DNA of 64,000 nt from assembly GCA_025331565.1 (NCBI GenBank), contig JAFREQ010000041.1:558001-622000 (forward strand), in the 5' to 3' direction. The translations under genes were made by a program, and so were the position numbers. How positions within the stretch are numbered: position 1 is the stretch's first letter; every line of letters begins with the position of its first letter. Of this stretch, positions 26,440 through 39,600 are shown one piece after another. The notes under the pieces were generated by a model. That model worked only from the letters and a program-made list of their open reading frames with translations, ran no database searches and was not told the origin of the DNA. Source of the DNA: Holacanthus passer (taxonomy: Eukaryota; Chordata; Actinopteri; Pomacanthidae).

Positions 26440-28340
26440 ATTGCAAGATGGAAAAATGGGATTTTAAAATCTAAAACACAACAGCATGCTTTGGAAAGTT
26501 TTTGTCAGCACATACGGTATGTTCTAAAACATGAAAAACACTGTCTGATGAAGGTACTGTGTTCATCATTTCAACTGGGCAAATACCATGCTTATACAAA
26601 GTGTTACATAGCATAATGCATGGAGTCAGCAAGCTCTCCCTGCTCCTCACAGCTGCTTCTCTATCCACCACATGATGCCTTGAATCTCTGGCTCGCTGCT
26701 CAAACACCCACATATGGTGGAAACCTGTTATAGGAACCTACCATTGCCATTCCACTGCTTCAGCAGCAGTATAAACTTTCGGTTTGGGTGGTGACTAGCA
26801 GAATTAAAGGATTTCTGCTCAATTTATTCAGTGGTAAGGTTTTAAATATAGACAGAGGCGCTCCAGTGCACTATTGAACTTCTGAATAGAGGCTAAATGG
26901 ACTTGAGAGCTAAATGGAATTGGAGAGATTAAGAAAAAAACGAGGAAGATTAAAATGGAAAATGTTGAGCAGGATATGAGAGAAAGCCACGCTTGCTGCT
27001 GCTCTCATGCCTCGCCTGCGCTGCAGATGTAAATGAGCAACTGTGATTCTTTTCAGAGGAAACGAAGCCACACTTGACAACCAGTAACTGACTTTGCACA
27101 TTTCGAGCCAACGCACACATAAGCAAACACAAAGACGTGCTGTGGCAGGTGGAAGTGGCGTGCTGATAGGGGGGTGTGCGTGATGCTATCAGCGTGATAG
27201 GATCTGTGTTACTTCGGCTCCTTGAAGCAAGACAAACAGCTCCCGCTAACTGGATTCCTTTGAAGAAGCACCCCTAAGACGGACATCTCCATGGGTCCCG
27301 TTTTGACGAGCTTTCATGCAAGTGTATCGCCTTCACACATCATTTGCTCCCTTGATATCGCTGCAACAATGACCCAATGGCATATGCCCAGCTCACAAAG
27401 ATTGCCATTTTTTAAATGAAGCTGATGGATTGTGTAAAATGAATGTGACAGTGAAACCTCTGGGTTTTTAATTAGTCGAGTGCAAAGAAAACTAGCGGTT
27501 GTGATATGGAGATGCTGGAGGGACTGTAGGCGTTTCAGAGGTGATCATATGATCTGTAGCTCGGCTCTCACATGTCAGTGTACATCCCCACCGGCTCTGT
27601 CGTAGCCTGCATTCATCAGTAGTTCAACATTTACTCATCTGTAACAATAACTTCATTTCAGCCTGCGAGTACGTCACGACTCCAAGTGCAGAGAGAGAAG
27701 AGAGACACATTTCATCCCTCTCCACTGGAAGCGTGACACAAAGGACAACATTGTTGTGGTGTCTTTCTGACCTCTGAGGTTCTGGCGTGACGCTGAGCGC
27801 AGAGGAGCGGCTGACTGTATTCCCAGTCCCAAACGCATGAGCCAGAGCCATCTGACCCACCACAAGCTCCATGTGATGACATCAACTCCTGGACTGGACC
27901 CTCCCGCAGAGGAGAGGGCTTTTTTTCTACAACTTCAGCTAATGAGACAGGGTGGGGGCTACATTAATTCATTCATGTAAAAACACTCAAATTTGCTGGG
28001 TTTGATTGTGTAACTGAAAGTAACTGAAAGACAGCTTTCCCCTCGAGAGACTGACAACCATTTTGACGAGCAAACTTGAACTCTTGTGGAAAAACTTTGA
28101 ATCTAAGAAAGTTGTCTATAAAATTGCAAAAAATATTGAAAACCAAACATAATTTCTCAGTACCAAAGTGGACATACTTGCATTGCTCGTTTGGTCAGTT
28201 TTTGTCACAAGCATTTTGTTACATATCCTGTTCCCAAATGTTAGGAATGAACTCACAAACAACAAATAACAATTCATTAATCATTCAAATCATTTATCAA
28301 GCCAACATGTCACATACGTGCTGGTTCCTGCTTCTTAAAT
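26440..28340. other. Non-coding, includes a possible regulatory island
   Basis: No exon recognised. The stretch 27240-27500 (with TCGCTGCAACAATGACCCAA and GGCATATGCCCAGCTCAC, and a CACAAAGATTGCC site) is unlike the flanks in composition and may be conserved non-coding DNA. Confidence 0.35.
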
Positions 28341-28344
28341 GTGT

Positions 28345-28535
28345 CCATTTGCTGCATTTTGCTGCACTCTGTTTTCTCTCATTGTAAATTGAACATTTGG
28401 GGGTTTGGGGCAAGCAATCTGAACACACGTGGGATATTTATTCTATCTTTGATATTTTATAGACTTTACTACTCATTCAAAAATATCAATAGATGAATTC
28501 ATAACAAAACCAATCATTAATTGCAGGTTTAGGCC
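28345..28535 (+). mobile_element. ATTAATC-type palindromic DNA element, copy C (3' part)
   Basis: Has TTGCTGCATTTTGCTGCACT, TGTAAATTGAACATTTGGGG and ATTTTATAGACTTTACTACT, matching the right half of the family. The left half is missing or too diverged to see. Confidence 0.6.
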
Positions 28536-30735
28536 TGAATTCAAATTTGATATTCCTTAGACCCTCCAGTGTCTAGAAGAAGTCCAGTGTCTAGTTTAGA
28601 AGTCAACAAACCAAAGGTAAAATGCTCCCAAAATGTTTGTTTACTGTTTGGATAGTATGTAATTCTTAAGTAACAGAGATTAGAGATTACATAAAGTTGC
28701 AAAATGATGAGGATTAGAGCTTTACTATGCGTGCTGTGGGCTCTGTGCACTGGTTACTAGACAGGGACCAGGTCCAAAACTGTGCAAAATGGCTCCTGCT
28801 ACAGAGAATACAGTGACAGTAATCAAACTGACATTAGGAATGATGCAGTCGCTGTGAGCACACCACACCTGCACTTCCCAGTAGCTATATGCTGTCCTCT
28901 GAAGGACACACAGATAGATCACAATACAGTGGTACAGTACATCATACGTGTACAGTCCGGTACACCTCACCATCATGAATCAAAGCTACATAAATGGGAT
29001 GAATGAGGGTCACACTGACTGAGTCTGAGCAAATTCCTAGAGCAGGTGTTATCCAGGTTGAGTCAAGATGTGGTCTAAAGTAGGTCGATAGCAAGGCAAG
29101 TTTGACACAAGAAATCACTTCCATAGAAAATACTTGAACTAAGACTGCACAATCTTTCAAAGCTGTTATTATGATCACAGAAAATACCAAATACCAACAT
29201 ACACATCATGATAGACATGTGTCACATTATCTACATTTAAGTAAGAGCAGTGAGACAAGTGTTCATCAGACACCAAACATAAGTCACTGGTTCTATAGCC
29301 CACCTTCCAAACCATTCCAAGTCCATTCACAACTTTTTGAAGATGTAAATGAGCAGTTCCCAACCTTGGGGTTGAAACAGTGGGAAAAGCCATTCTGTTG
29401 TGGTTATTTTTCTAACTGCTCTCAAATAATTTCATATATCTTTTCTATTGTAAAATACCCTGATATCATAGCTATATTATATATATATATCAAATTAAAG
29501 AATAACGTCCTTCTCAACCAGAGAAAAACAAGCCAAAAACAAGCCCTAGTTAGAATCAACACTGAAACAGTGAACACACAATACATGCATGTCTTAGTAA
29601 ACATGTCAACAGGTCTAGATGGGATCTGCACTCCATTCTTCAAAATCCAACTGAAAAAAAGTAAAACAGTTTGTCTAAGTATTTACATATTAAGAAACAT
29701 TATATAGTGCTGGGAAGAAAATACAGTAAACTGGACCGGGTGGAGAAAAAAAATGGATCTTTGAAAACCAAGACAGGTTGAGAACAGTTGAGTCAGGTAC
29801 AAGGCCAGCATCAAAGTGGGCAACTGTGCTGGGGCCCCACAGCTCCAGGGGCCCCGAAGCGTCCAACCATACTACTACATACTATTTTTGCTTGTAAACT
29901 CCTACATTAGTTTGTTTTTTATCGAATTACCACATGGCAAACTTGAGGCCAGGTAGTATTACACATTGCACAGAGGGTTGGAGGAATGGAGTGGCTAATG
30001 GGTGGCCCACCTGCTCAAGTCCAAGACATCAAAAAAGAGACTACAATTTCCCAAGTACAGTATTGGGACTATTAATCAAAATTACAAGAGCAACTTGTGC
30101 ATGCTAACACATCTACTACTGCATTAGATTTCCTGTGTTCTACTGTCCTCGTCTCCTCACCTCTGTGTGACAACCTGTCTGATCAGGTCTCTGCTGCCAG
30201 CACAAAGTACCTGTCTATCAGTCAGTGACGGGGTGAACTGTGATCAGGAACACTGTGCTTTGGCAGCATTTCGCCACAGTGTCAGAGGAATAAGAAGTTG
30301 TTTAAATCTCTGTCTAACAAAAGGGACTTCATCAGCAACACCGTGCATGCCTCATCTTATTGTACAGTGCAGAAAACAAAAAGAAGCAGCCCGTAACTCA
30401 TAACTCATCCTGACAAGAGCGGTGTTATTCTGCAAAAAGCCACAAGTCAGATGGGGACATCTGCAATACAGAACTTCACTGCAAAATTGCTAGATTTTTA
30501 AAAATATTTTATATCTGTCATATTAGAATTGGTAGGATTAATGCTGAGTTCCAAGACATCAAATGATTAGGATTTGTAAAATCCAGATACCATGAGACAG
30601 ACACTTTTTTCTGTATATACAGCTTCTACACAAAATGATACTTCACAAAGCAAATACTGGTTCCTGTGCATGGTTTCCAAGACTACTGCCTCTCAACAGA
30701 TCATCCTGGCAGCCTGAGGACACATACATCCTCAA
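28536..30735. other. Non-coding, repeat relics
   Basis: No gene supported. The longest open frame (29171-29707, 178 codons) is low-complexity and AT-rich, and crosses interspersed-repeat words such as CAGTTCCCAACCTTGGGG. Around 29825-29870 is a GC-rich repeat piece (GGGGCCCCACAGCTCCAGGG). Confidence 0.5.
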
Positions 30736-30950
30736 CTGAGCTGGCCAACAATTAGTTGATTAATCAATTAGTTTATTGAAAGAGAATTTTAATTATTTTG
30801 ATAATGAATTAATCGTGGGAAATTGTGATGAGGATTTTTAATTTTAATTTTTTTTGTGACATTTTATATTATTAAACAATAATCTTTTAATCAGGAAAAT
30901 AATCGGCAGACTAATCAATAATGAAAATAATCATTAGCTGCAGCCCTAGT
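30736..30950 (+). mobile_element. ATTAATC-type palindromic DNA element, copy D (internally deleted)
   Basis: Begins AATTAGTTGATTAATCAATT and ends AAAATAATCATTAGCTGCAG CCCTAG, with a short middle. Both palindromic ends are present but only about 215 bases remain, so the interior is deleted. Confidence 0.72.
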
Positions 30951-32285
30951 CCTCAAAGCTTTACAGTATACTGTACTTCCATTCTCTGCACCTGCAGCAC
31001 CTGAACTCTGCAGCCCATAACATCACACGGTTGTAAAACAAGCAGGTTTTTCTTGGTGCAGAAATCCTACACTGGAGTAAGCGAGCCGTCTGCCAGCTGC
31101 TGGCACTGCTCAAAACCCAAGGAAACCAGCTTTATGAAAAAAGGCATAATAGTACTTCTGCAGCAAGAGGAAGCAGTGGAAATTACAACTCCACATTGCA
31201 TTATATCACATCCAGTTTCTGCATTTCTCCCTTAAGAGCTACCAAAAATACAACCATTACAAGTGGCACATCTTGCAGTCTGTCGCACGTTGGAAATAGG
31301 GGCTGCTTCATTTAGAAACTCTTGAGGGGGGAAATGCTGATGTAAAAGAGAAACTGTGGGTGTCTAATGGCAGCGACCGATGATACAATCAATTACACAG
31401 AAACACAATGTGTGGAACAAATGGCTGCGGTTCAGACGTGGCCAGGTTTAATGGGCCGGCTGAATAGATGGAGGGATGCCCGTCATTGTTTTAAAAGGTG
31501 ATAGAGGTGACGAGGGCAATTAACCCCAATTACTAGAGGAAAGGAGGGAGAGGGCTGGCATCACAGGGTTCATATCCTCAGCACAGAGTTGCTGAGAAGA
31601 ATACCAAGTGAGTGTTAAACACTTTGTTATCCTCCAGACACCACAACCAAACATCAGGAGAGATACAACAGCTTACATCACCTGCATCATACACCCTCAC
31701 CTCCACCTCATGTGGAGGAATGCAACCTGCTCCTATAAGTTAACTGAGCACTATGGTTTCCTTAATGCATGCAGAAGACCCTAAATGCATCCCAGATAAG
31801 AGAGCCACTGTCAGTCATGTGAGGTTGTGTCCTTCATCTGACTCCACTAAGCATCAGTAGGAGATGCTGATGATGGGAGAAAGTGGAGGGGGGAGGTCAT
31901 GGTAAACAACGGAGCAGAAGATCAAAAACCGTTGCGTCAAGATGCTTTGAGGGCTAAAAGCCTCCTGAGTGACAACAAACACATCGCAGTACTTCTAGTT
32001 AGCTGTTGATAAACCTACTTGTCTAATTAGCTTTCTTCATTCCACTTACACAGGCTGGATAAATGTAGGCTGGTGTGTATATTTCAATGAACACACACAG
32101 GATATCAGACTAAAAAGCCAGCCGACGCCTCAGCCGGACAGCCTTTCTGTAGAGAAGCTGTAGCTAGCTAACAGGCTAAGAACCGTTACGTCCATGAAAT
32201 GTCAATAATAGTAACACCTGGAAAAATCAGAGTAACGTTAATTCATTCGGCTGTAGAGATACGAGCGAGCTGGAGGAGGAGTAAA
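30951..32285. other. Non-coding, possible regulatory island
   Basis: No exon seen. The 31320-31560 stretch (TCCCGTCATTG-like, with ACAATGTGTGGAACAAATGG and CAATTAACCCCAATTACTAG) has the texture of conserved non-coding DNA and lies about 1 kb from the candidate promoter at 32.5 kb. Confidence 0.35.
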
Positions 32286-32289
32286 ATGG

Positions 32290-32580
32290 AAAACAGAGTC
32301 TCTTACCAGTTCTAATAATCCGCAGCACTGTAGTCCATTGCCGTTATAGTGAAATGATTTGGCAGTAATAAAGAGTGAGCTGCTGCTGCTGCTGCTGCTT
32401 CTGCTGCCGCGGCGGCCCTGATGTCGCTGCTCGTCGTAGCCGCTGCGTGTGATGGCGTTAGATCCGCAGGGCCACAATGGAACTGCTGATGCCTTCACGG
32501 GCCAGCGGCAACAGCGAAGCGAGACTCTACAACCAACCAACAAAGAGATGTAGGCTACCAAGAAGAATTATATAGATGTA
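32290..32580 (-). promoter_or_regulatory. Candidate promoter and untranslated first exon (possibly fyn)
   Basis: On the minus strand a TATATAAT sequence (around 32573) is followed by about 200 bases rich in G, C and CpG, a (CAG)7-type run, and then ATTAGAACTG joined to a good donor, GTAAGA (donor G at 32306). I see no convincing coding frame, so this looks like a 5' untranslated exon of a gene running leftward. In human the gene left of CCN6 is FYN, which has untranslated 5' exons far from its coding exons. I searched for the FYN start exon to the left and did not see it in this window. Assignment to fyn is inference. Confidence 0.45.
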
Positions 32581-32619
32581 GTGCTCCTGCTATGTGTGAG
32601 GTTTTCATAATAATGGAGT

Positions 32620-35600
32620 CGAGATGTGATATTTTAAGGGCAGAGGACACAAAAGGCACTCAAAAGTACTGTTATTGTTATTTTTTCCCCCTCCAAACTG
32701 ATATGAATATTGAACACTGTCATACAGCTTTTTGCTATTTCTTTTGAAATAATAATACAACTACCGCTATTTAAAACTAATTTTGTAGCTGTTGGTCACT
32801 TTGTTGCTTTTATTTTGATCAGAAAAAAAAAAAAATCAACGTACCGATACTCCAGATTCCAGAGCTTCTCAGGAGCACACGAATACAACATAACGGGGCC
32901 GGTCCATTGACTGACAGAACCTCAGTCCAATCAGAGGATAGCAATGAGTGGCAGATGGGTGGGACAGGGATGGCAGTGGTGTGTGTGTATAAACAGATTT
33001 GAAGATGTCTAGTAAACCTGTGACAAAGTTCAGAAGCATTTTGTTCAGATTTCAGAGCCAAACTAACAGGTAGTAGAATTTACTAGCTTTATAAAAGCCT
33101 AATAAAATAAGGGATAAAAACAAAAAGCATGGCAATGTCTCAACAGAAATATAATAACATAGAAGCTACCTAGCGATTCAGTTGAAGTGATAGTTAAATT
33201 TTTTGAAAAGTTTAAATATAATTTTTCAATATGTGGCAAATGAGCCACTATATTTCTGTTAACTGTTTGACTTTTAATTGAGCGACACACAGCTGTCTGA
33301 ACAGTGTATGCTTTGTTTTATACTTAACGTTGGAGCACCATCTTCTGTTCATACGCGGAACAGCACTTTAGTCCAAGGCCTGTTTTTTTTTATAAGAGCC
33401 TGCTCTCAACTTCACAATAAGCAACAAACAGACGACACAGCTGAAACACATGAATGAAAATCCATGTTGGTTGTTATTGTTGCTGAAACTACAATCTGGT
33501 TTCTGAAATTTGATGCGTTACAGATACTTATTGTGCATATTTACTAAAATATTTATTTTTAGTTTTGAGAGGTTCTTTGTGTATTCAGCTGCTTAAAAAC
33601 ACAAATGTAGCCACACCTTTTGTCCTTCATTCTTCATTTAGTAGTAATGCAGAGTATCTTACAATTCCCCCATACAATTAATAAATATATGTCGTGTCAT
33701 CCTGGCTTAAATAGCCACAGAATTTACTGTATTTGTATAGTTTGGGTTTCAGTGGGGGTTGGGTTTTATTATCATATTGTCATTTAAATGATCAAATTCA
33801 AAATTGGTCAAATTCTCCATGAATAAAACAAATGAGTTGCCTCATTACAGATCAATATCAGCATGAGCTTTGGGGAGTCCATATCAGATAAACTCTAGTA
33901 ACGTCATTAAGGACTGTGCTACAAATTAAGGTGATTAGTACAGTACTTCTGAAAGCTTGTGATATTTGAACCCGGCCTGCTACAGAAAGGCCGAATAGGA
34001 CACAGCATGACTGTGGACGGAGAGCAGCGGTGCTTTCCAGGTCCTCTGCTAATTGAAGTGCCAGTTGCTGTCTGATGTCTGCAGGCCGGCCGGCCTGTGC
34101 TGACAGCTCTGCTGCCCTCTGCCAGCCTCCCACAACTCTTAACCTACAGCTGTTCCTATCTGGCAGGACAGAGCCAGACACTGACTATTACTCGCATGCT
34201 AACATCATTCATCTAAATAATAACACTCAGCAACATCATTGCATTACATCTACACTTGATATGGTATTTTGAAATTGGAATAGGGTTATAAATCACTGTT
34301 TTTTACACCCTCATCTACTTTCATGTAATCAATAATCATCCAGGAAAACTCAACCTTATTATGTAGCCTTGTCTAATGACACACTCTGTTCTTAGACCCT
34401 TGAATCAAGTAAGGAAAAACTCCCCAAAATGTCAATTTCTAATAATTTGAGCCTCTTCCCACAAGCCTGTGCTTGTGTAATCTAACAGAGAACCACATAC
34501 ATTCTGCAAACAAATCTTTATTATGAAAATAAAATCAATAAAAGCACTTCTCACAACAACTTGAGTCACAGACTTAGGTTCTGCAAAATCTCTCTATAAA
34601 TGTAAAAGTATATAGATGGATCAACACAGTAATTTCATATACATCAATAACATAAAAAAAGACAACATGTAAGAGCCAAGCCAGGCACTAAAATGTTTCT
34701 ACTTAAAACAGTATTTCAAGTATTTGCTAATGAGCTGTTACAAAAGATGTAATACTCACTCTACACCAGTGAGTGTCAGTGTTGTCTGCTGTTGGTTATT
34801 ACTGTAAACATGCTGTTTAAATTGAATGCAGATCAGCCTGAGTGCAGTTTAAGTCTAACACACTGCAGTTCTGTGAAGACATGGACCATGGACTTGTCAC
34901 CAGAGCACCAGAAGGCAGAAATTCACTGCATCAACATCACCTTCAAATACTTTTTTTCTAATTGTCTGAACTTCCTGATGCTAATGTACTCTGTGTCTAT
35001 GCCAACTTATCACACAGCAAAGCTAACAAGACACAAAGTACTGGGCTTGGATGTAATTCTGTTTCTGATAATACTGGTACCAGGATGTTTCGTTCCATGG
35101 GCTTCACTAAATTGACAGAAGACAGTGCCACTCAGCAGTGCTGCCAGTTTGCCATTATAGATTCAAAGTCAAAGATAGAGGGGAGATCACCAAACCCACA
35201 CCCTGAAATCAATAATGTTGGGTGAGTATGAAGCAGGATTGATGTGCATAGGTGTTACATGACAGAAATATACAAGTAAACATATACAAAAACATACACA
35301 AATCAGTAATAGTACCCCCATGGTGGGCCAGGCTGTGTGATCCGTGTTTGCATTGATTAACAAGACAGCATTTCAACATCTCAAAGTATCATCTCAAAGT
35401 AAACCTAAGACTGGTTATGGAGGGGTGCGTTTGCATCAGATCTGGCTTTATGTCCAAACAGGAAAGGGAAACTGCAGTTATCACTATTTTAATGTTAACA
35501 ATGCATGAAATAATTATGTTAATATGTATGTGTGAAAAGAGTTACTTGTAGAAATGTCCCCACAGAATATTCTCACCCAAATCTACAGTTTCCCTCAGCC

Positions 35601-35660
35601 CTATGAAGCCTTTTACCACCGTTTTGCTTTTCGCCCACAATTCCACTCTCACCAGTCTCA
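32620..35660. other. Non-coding spacer between candidate promoter and SLC22 3' end
   Basis: No exon recognised. On the minus strand an AATAAA at about 34521-34516, followed by a GT-rich stretch, is a possible distal polyadenylation signal for the SLC22 gene; I cannot show that its 3' UTR extends that far. Confidence 0.35.
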
Positions 35661-35663
35661 TTT

Positions 35664-35664
<1 letters not shown>

Positions 35665-35703
<39 letters not shown>
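35665..35703. repeat. (CAG)13 trinucleotide repeat
   Basis: Thirteen uninterrupted CAG units on the plus strand (CTG on the minus strand). An open frame would read them as polyglutamine, but nothing around it looks like a gene. It lies 0.9 kb past the SLC22 stop codon, in the transcriptional sense of that gene. Confidence 0.95.
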
Positions 35704-35704
<1 letters not shown>

Positions 35705-35779
35705 TGTTTTCAGCAAAAAAAAAAAACCCCTCTGATAAAAAGCCACAGACAGGCAAAGTTAGAGATATTTAGGACTTAG

Positions 35780-36010
35780 CAGCTGAAGGGACAGATATTT
35801 CTCTCAGGTGGTGGAGACCAAAGCCAGAAGTAAAAGAGAGTGAACGTTGGACTTTCATACATCAGGTGGCCCCAAACACGACTCTGTAAACAGGCAGCTG
35901 CTTGCTATGATGGTAACAGCTTTATAAGGTGATAATATGTCAGTGTTGTGATGACAGCTTGAAGAATAGAAGCTTAAAGAATAATTAATTAATGCAGCTT
36001 TAAGGCCTGA
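35780..36010 (+). repeat. Dispersed repeat, copy 1
   Basis: Words in order: GACAGATATTTCTCTCAGG, AAAAGAGAGTGAACGTTGG, ATCAGGTGGCCCCAAACACG, TTTATAAGGTGATAATATG, TGATGACAGCTTGAAG, AATTAATGCAGCTTTAAGG. They match a second copy at 58335-58570. I recognise it as an interspersed fish family but cannot name its class. Confidence 0.7.
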
Positions 36011-36606
36011 AACATACTCTTGTAAGTTACAGTCATGTGATTTCAAGGGCCGTGTACCGATATACGTTACCTGAAATTCTTGCATGAAACAAGTGCTTAA
36101 TACTGCAACAAATAGGTGCTCTGACAGCTGAGAGAAGACACAGCTGTCTCTTTTAGTTAGTGTTTCCATGAAGTCTTATACATCTACTATGGTACTAGTT
36201 TCTATTATATATACTGTATATCTATATAATTTCTATATTTCCATTAAAGCTTCTTAAGAACATGTTTTTTTTTACTTTCACATGGATATAAGATTTTACT
36301 TGTGTATAAATGTGTCATGGGTGTGTAATGCATATGCTGCATTTTGTCATATAAGCTGATGATATTTAACACACTGGAACAAAAAACGAAGATTGCGTAT
36401 AAAAACAGACTTGTACAAAAATAGTGAAAAAAAAGAGTAAAAAATACTTACATTGTCCATTTAGTGTTCAGAACCTGGGTATCTTTCCAAGGCACGTGAA
36501 AACAATCTAATCATGACTTCCACTGGAAGCATAGACATTTGCCTTAGTCCTGAAAAACACTGACTGCCTCATGAGATGCGGCAGTTGTCGGTGATGTTCT
36601 ACTCAT

Positions 36607-36691
36607 TCAGTCTGTCCTGGTGCAGCCGATGACGTCTGTTTTCCTCAGAGAAGTCTCGAAGACGACTGGCTTCACCCCGCCATCCTCCTCG
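36607..36691 (-). CDS. SLC22 gene exon 10, C-terminal tail and stop
   Basis: The acceptor is TTTCTCTCTCAG. It encodes a 27-residue hydrophilic tail beginning EEDGGVKPVV and ending GCTRTD, then TGA. The phase fits exon 9. The tail itself is not family-diagnostic, so this exon rests on splice signals, frame and position. Confidence 0.72.
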
Positions 36692-39600
36692 CTGAGAGAG
36701 AAAAAGATGGAAACATTTAATTCAAATCAGCATGGAGCTTCAGTGCAGCTGTAGAACAACTGTAGAGTTTGGATGAAAACAGTACAGTCAAGATATTGAA
36801 TCTACAAATTTTGTTAGAAAGGTAATCTGCCTTGACTCCGGTACCAATGTTTAAAGAGGTTTTTGATTGCAGAGTTAATGACCCTTGGGTGCCTATAAAT
36901 ATCAAATGCGTGGTTACACACACCAAGCAACAAAATGATTTGTGTCTACATACCCGAATATAGGAGTGATTATTCCAGCTATTACATATTCAGGATATAA
37001 ATCTTTGAAGTCACAAGGCTTCAAGTAAATCATTGGCGAGAAAGTCACAGTTAAATTGCAAGTGTTTTTGATGTTGTCAAGTCAAATCTCAAGTAATTAA
37101 ATAAGTCCATATCTCCATTCACATCATCCATTATGTACAAATCAATAAAGGCACCCAATGCAGTTTTTGTTGGAACAACAATGTATCATATGGATTCATT
37201 GAATTGTTTAGTGATTCATCACTTCCCACCAAAAAGAAGTAGTTTTATAGCGTAGCAGGCGAACACCACAAACAAAACTCTGTTCATCTCAGCTGCATTC
37301 GGGCGGAGAAAGGTAAAAACAGAACTATCTGCATGGCCAGATAACATGAGAGGCAAGTGGTTCTTGTGTTTTATAATTAGGGTGAAGTGACCCTTTAAAA
37401 ACAATGGACCAAAAGTGGGTGCATCAAACCTGAGGTTGGGTCCCTCCACGTCCTCGATGGTGTCAGGCAGGGGCTTGTTGGCCGTCTCGGGTAGCAGCAG
37501 GGTGAGGACAGAGCCCAGCAGGGGGCACAGGCCACACAGAACCATGGGAGCCTGTGGACTGATGCTCCTCAGAAGGTACATCATGGGGGCCAGGACCCCT
37601 CCGGTCCGAGCACACATGGAGCCTATACCGATCCCATTTTGTCTGCAAGTGGCAAAGGAGTGAGAAGACCAAGAGAGTAAGAACCTAAAGGCACATCATC
37701 ACTGAGTCACTTCTTCTGCTGTTATGTCTTCAAGCAACCATTCGGCTATCAGAGACATCTTTGACCTATATTGATCTTTATCTGCAACAAGGTAGAACAT
37801 GTATCCTGCATGTATTGTGCAGTGCTGACCTGTAACTGATTGCATAAAAAAATATTAGCGATCCAGTACAAACATCTGTAGAACAGGTAATAAATCACAA
37901 CTAAAATCACTGACATCGTGCAACAAGGCCGATGAGCTTCTTCTTCTTCTGTGAGTTTCAGCTTGTGATGTTGAACACTCTGTTGTTGCAATGTTCATTT
38001 GTTTTGGGGATTGATGGTCACTGGTAGAGCTCAAACAATATGTTTGATGATTGGTACTGATATCAATATAATATTGTTTCGGCCAATATTCCTTTTTAAC
38101 ATGTACGACATTGACGTGTACTGTATGCAAATAAACAGTCAATTGGTTGATTAGTCAATTGATAGAAAATCAACCGTTTTGATAATCAATTCATCATTTA
38201 TGTGGCTCTTCAAGCTAAAATGACAACATCACCTCATTCTAGTTTCTCAGTTGTGTAGATGTGCTACTTTACTTCTCAGTCTGCCTTAGGTGATGGATGC
38301 CATTGTGTTTTGGACTGTTGGTTGGATGGGTGGTCACCTCGGACTTGTGATGGCAACTTTTCTCTATTCTCTCACATTTAATAGGCCGAAGCAATTAATT
38401 AAGAAAATAATCAGCAGATTAAATGATAATGAAAATAGCTGCCAGCTGCAACAGTGCACATAACATTGGTGCATAATATACACTAAAACTAATGGCGTCT
38501 AATACAACAGTGCTGCAATGAATCCTCCGCCATGAAGGTTCTAATGTTCAGTTTGTGTTGAAACTGTTTTGGAAAAAATGATCATTTTGGAGGATGTGGT
38601 TTGCGGTCCTGTTAAACATTACACAGAGAGGTGTGTCTGTACCCCCTTTAACCTACCCTCATTGATTTAAATGGGCTGGACAAAATAAGAGAATACCTTA
38701 TACATACAGTACATAGTATCAATCTGACCTCTATATAAAGTCCAGCTATTGCCTGAATATAATAGCTATACATCTATGTTAGCTTTGTTGATTTGTTTAG
38801 CCGTATGTCTGCATTTGTATCATCCTGTAAATGTGTTCTGTGCACTGTGTTGAGGTCTACTGAGTAACTGAGTAACTCTTCTTTTGAACTGATTTTAAAC
38901 TGGATGTTGGTTAACACTATTAATTGTATAAAAATGGATATCTGTGCTGTGTCTTACAGGAGATAGAGATCCTGAAATTAGTAGTTATGTTTGTTCATGT
39001 TTGCATTTGTACAACTACCAGTTGTAGTGACAGAGGCTGGACATTTCAAATAATTATCTTAACTTATACAAAGTATGAATATATCACGACCTCTCTGCTC
39101 ACGTTCAAACTAGTTTTCATTCATTCAGTTGCAGAAAGTGGTGTTCAGGTGTCACAGCTAACTCGTGTTGGGGGAAGGTGGTAGTTTATCCTTATTGTGA
39201 ATGAAAAATATGCTACAGAGATCAGCCTCACACACATTTGTAACTAACTTTTCAAACTAGCCGTGCTACTCAACAGTCTTTCTCCATACGTCCTGTGATC
39301 TGCGAGAGCACTCCACGGGGTAGACACACTATAAACCACAATGTGAAGGAATACTATTAGATTAAGATCTTTCTGGTCTTAAGGTCCTCATCATAAATCA
39401 TCATTTTCATCATTTCAGGATCAACATAGGAAGAATTCTTCGATTCAAAGATAAGAAATTAAACATGCATGTTAATGGAGTCTTTGAGTAAAACCCTAAA
39501 TCTCATAATCTGTTTGAAACAGTGTGTATATGGTGACATGAACAATGCTGCACTTCAGTCTGATGTTGCAGCATCTGGTTTGTATCTATTGCTCTGGAAA

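Noticed and set aside
29171..29707. 178-codon open frame on the plus strand
   Set aside because: AT-rich, no domain, no splice context, and it crosses interspersed-repeat sequence. A chance open frame.
35554..35772. Polyglutamine-coding open frame
   Set aside because: The only notable part is the CAG microsatellite itself; the flanks are not protein-like and lie beside a dispersed repeat.
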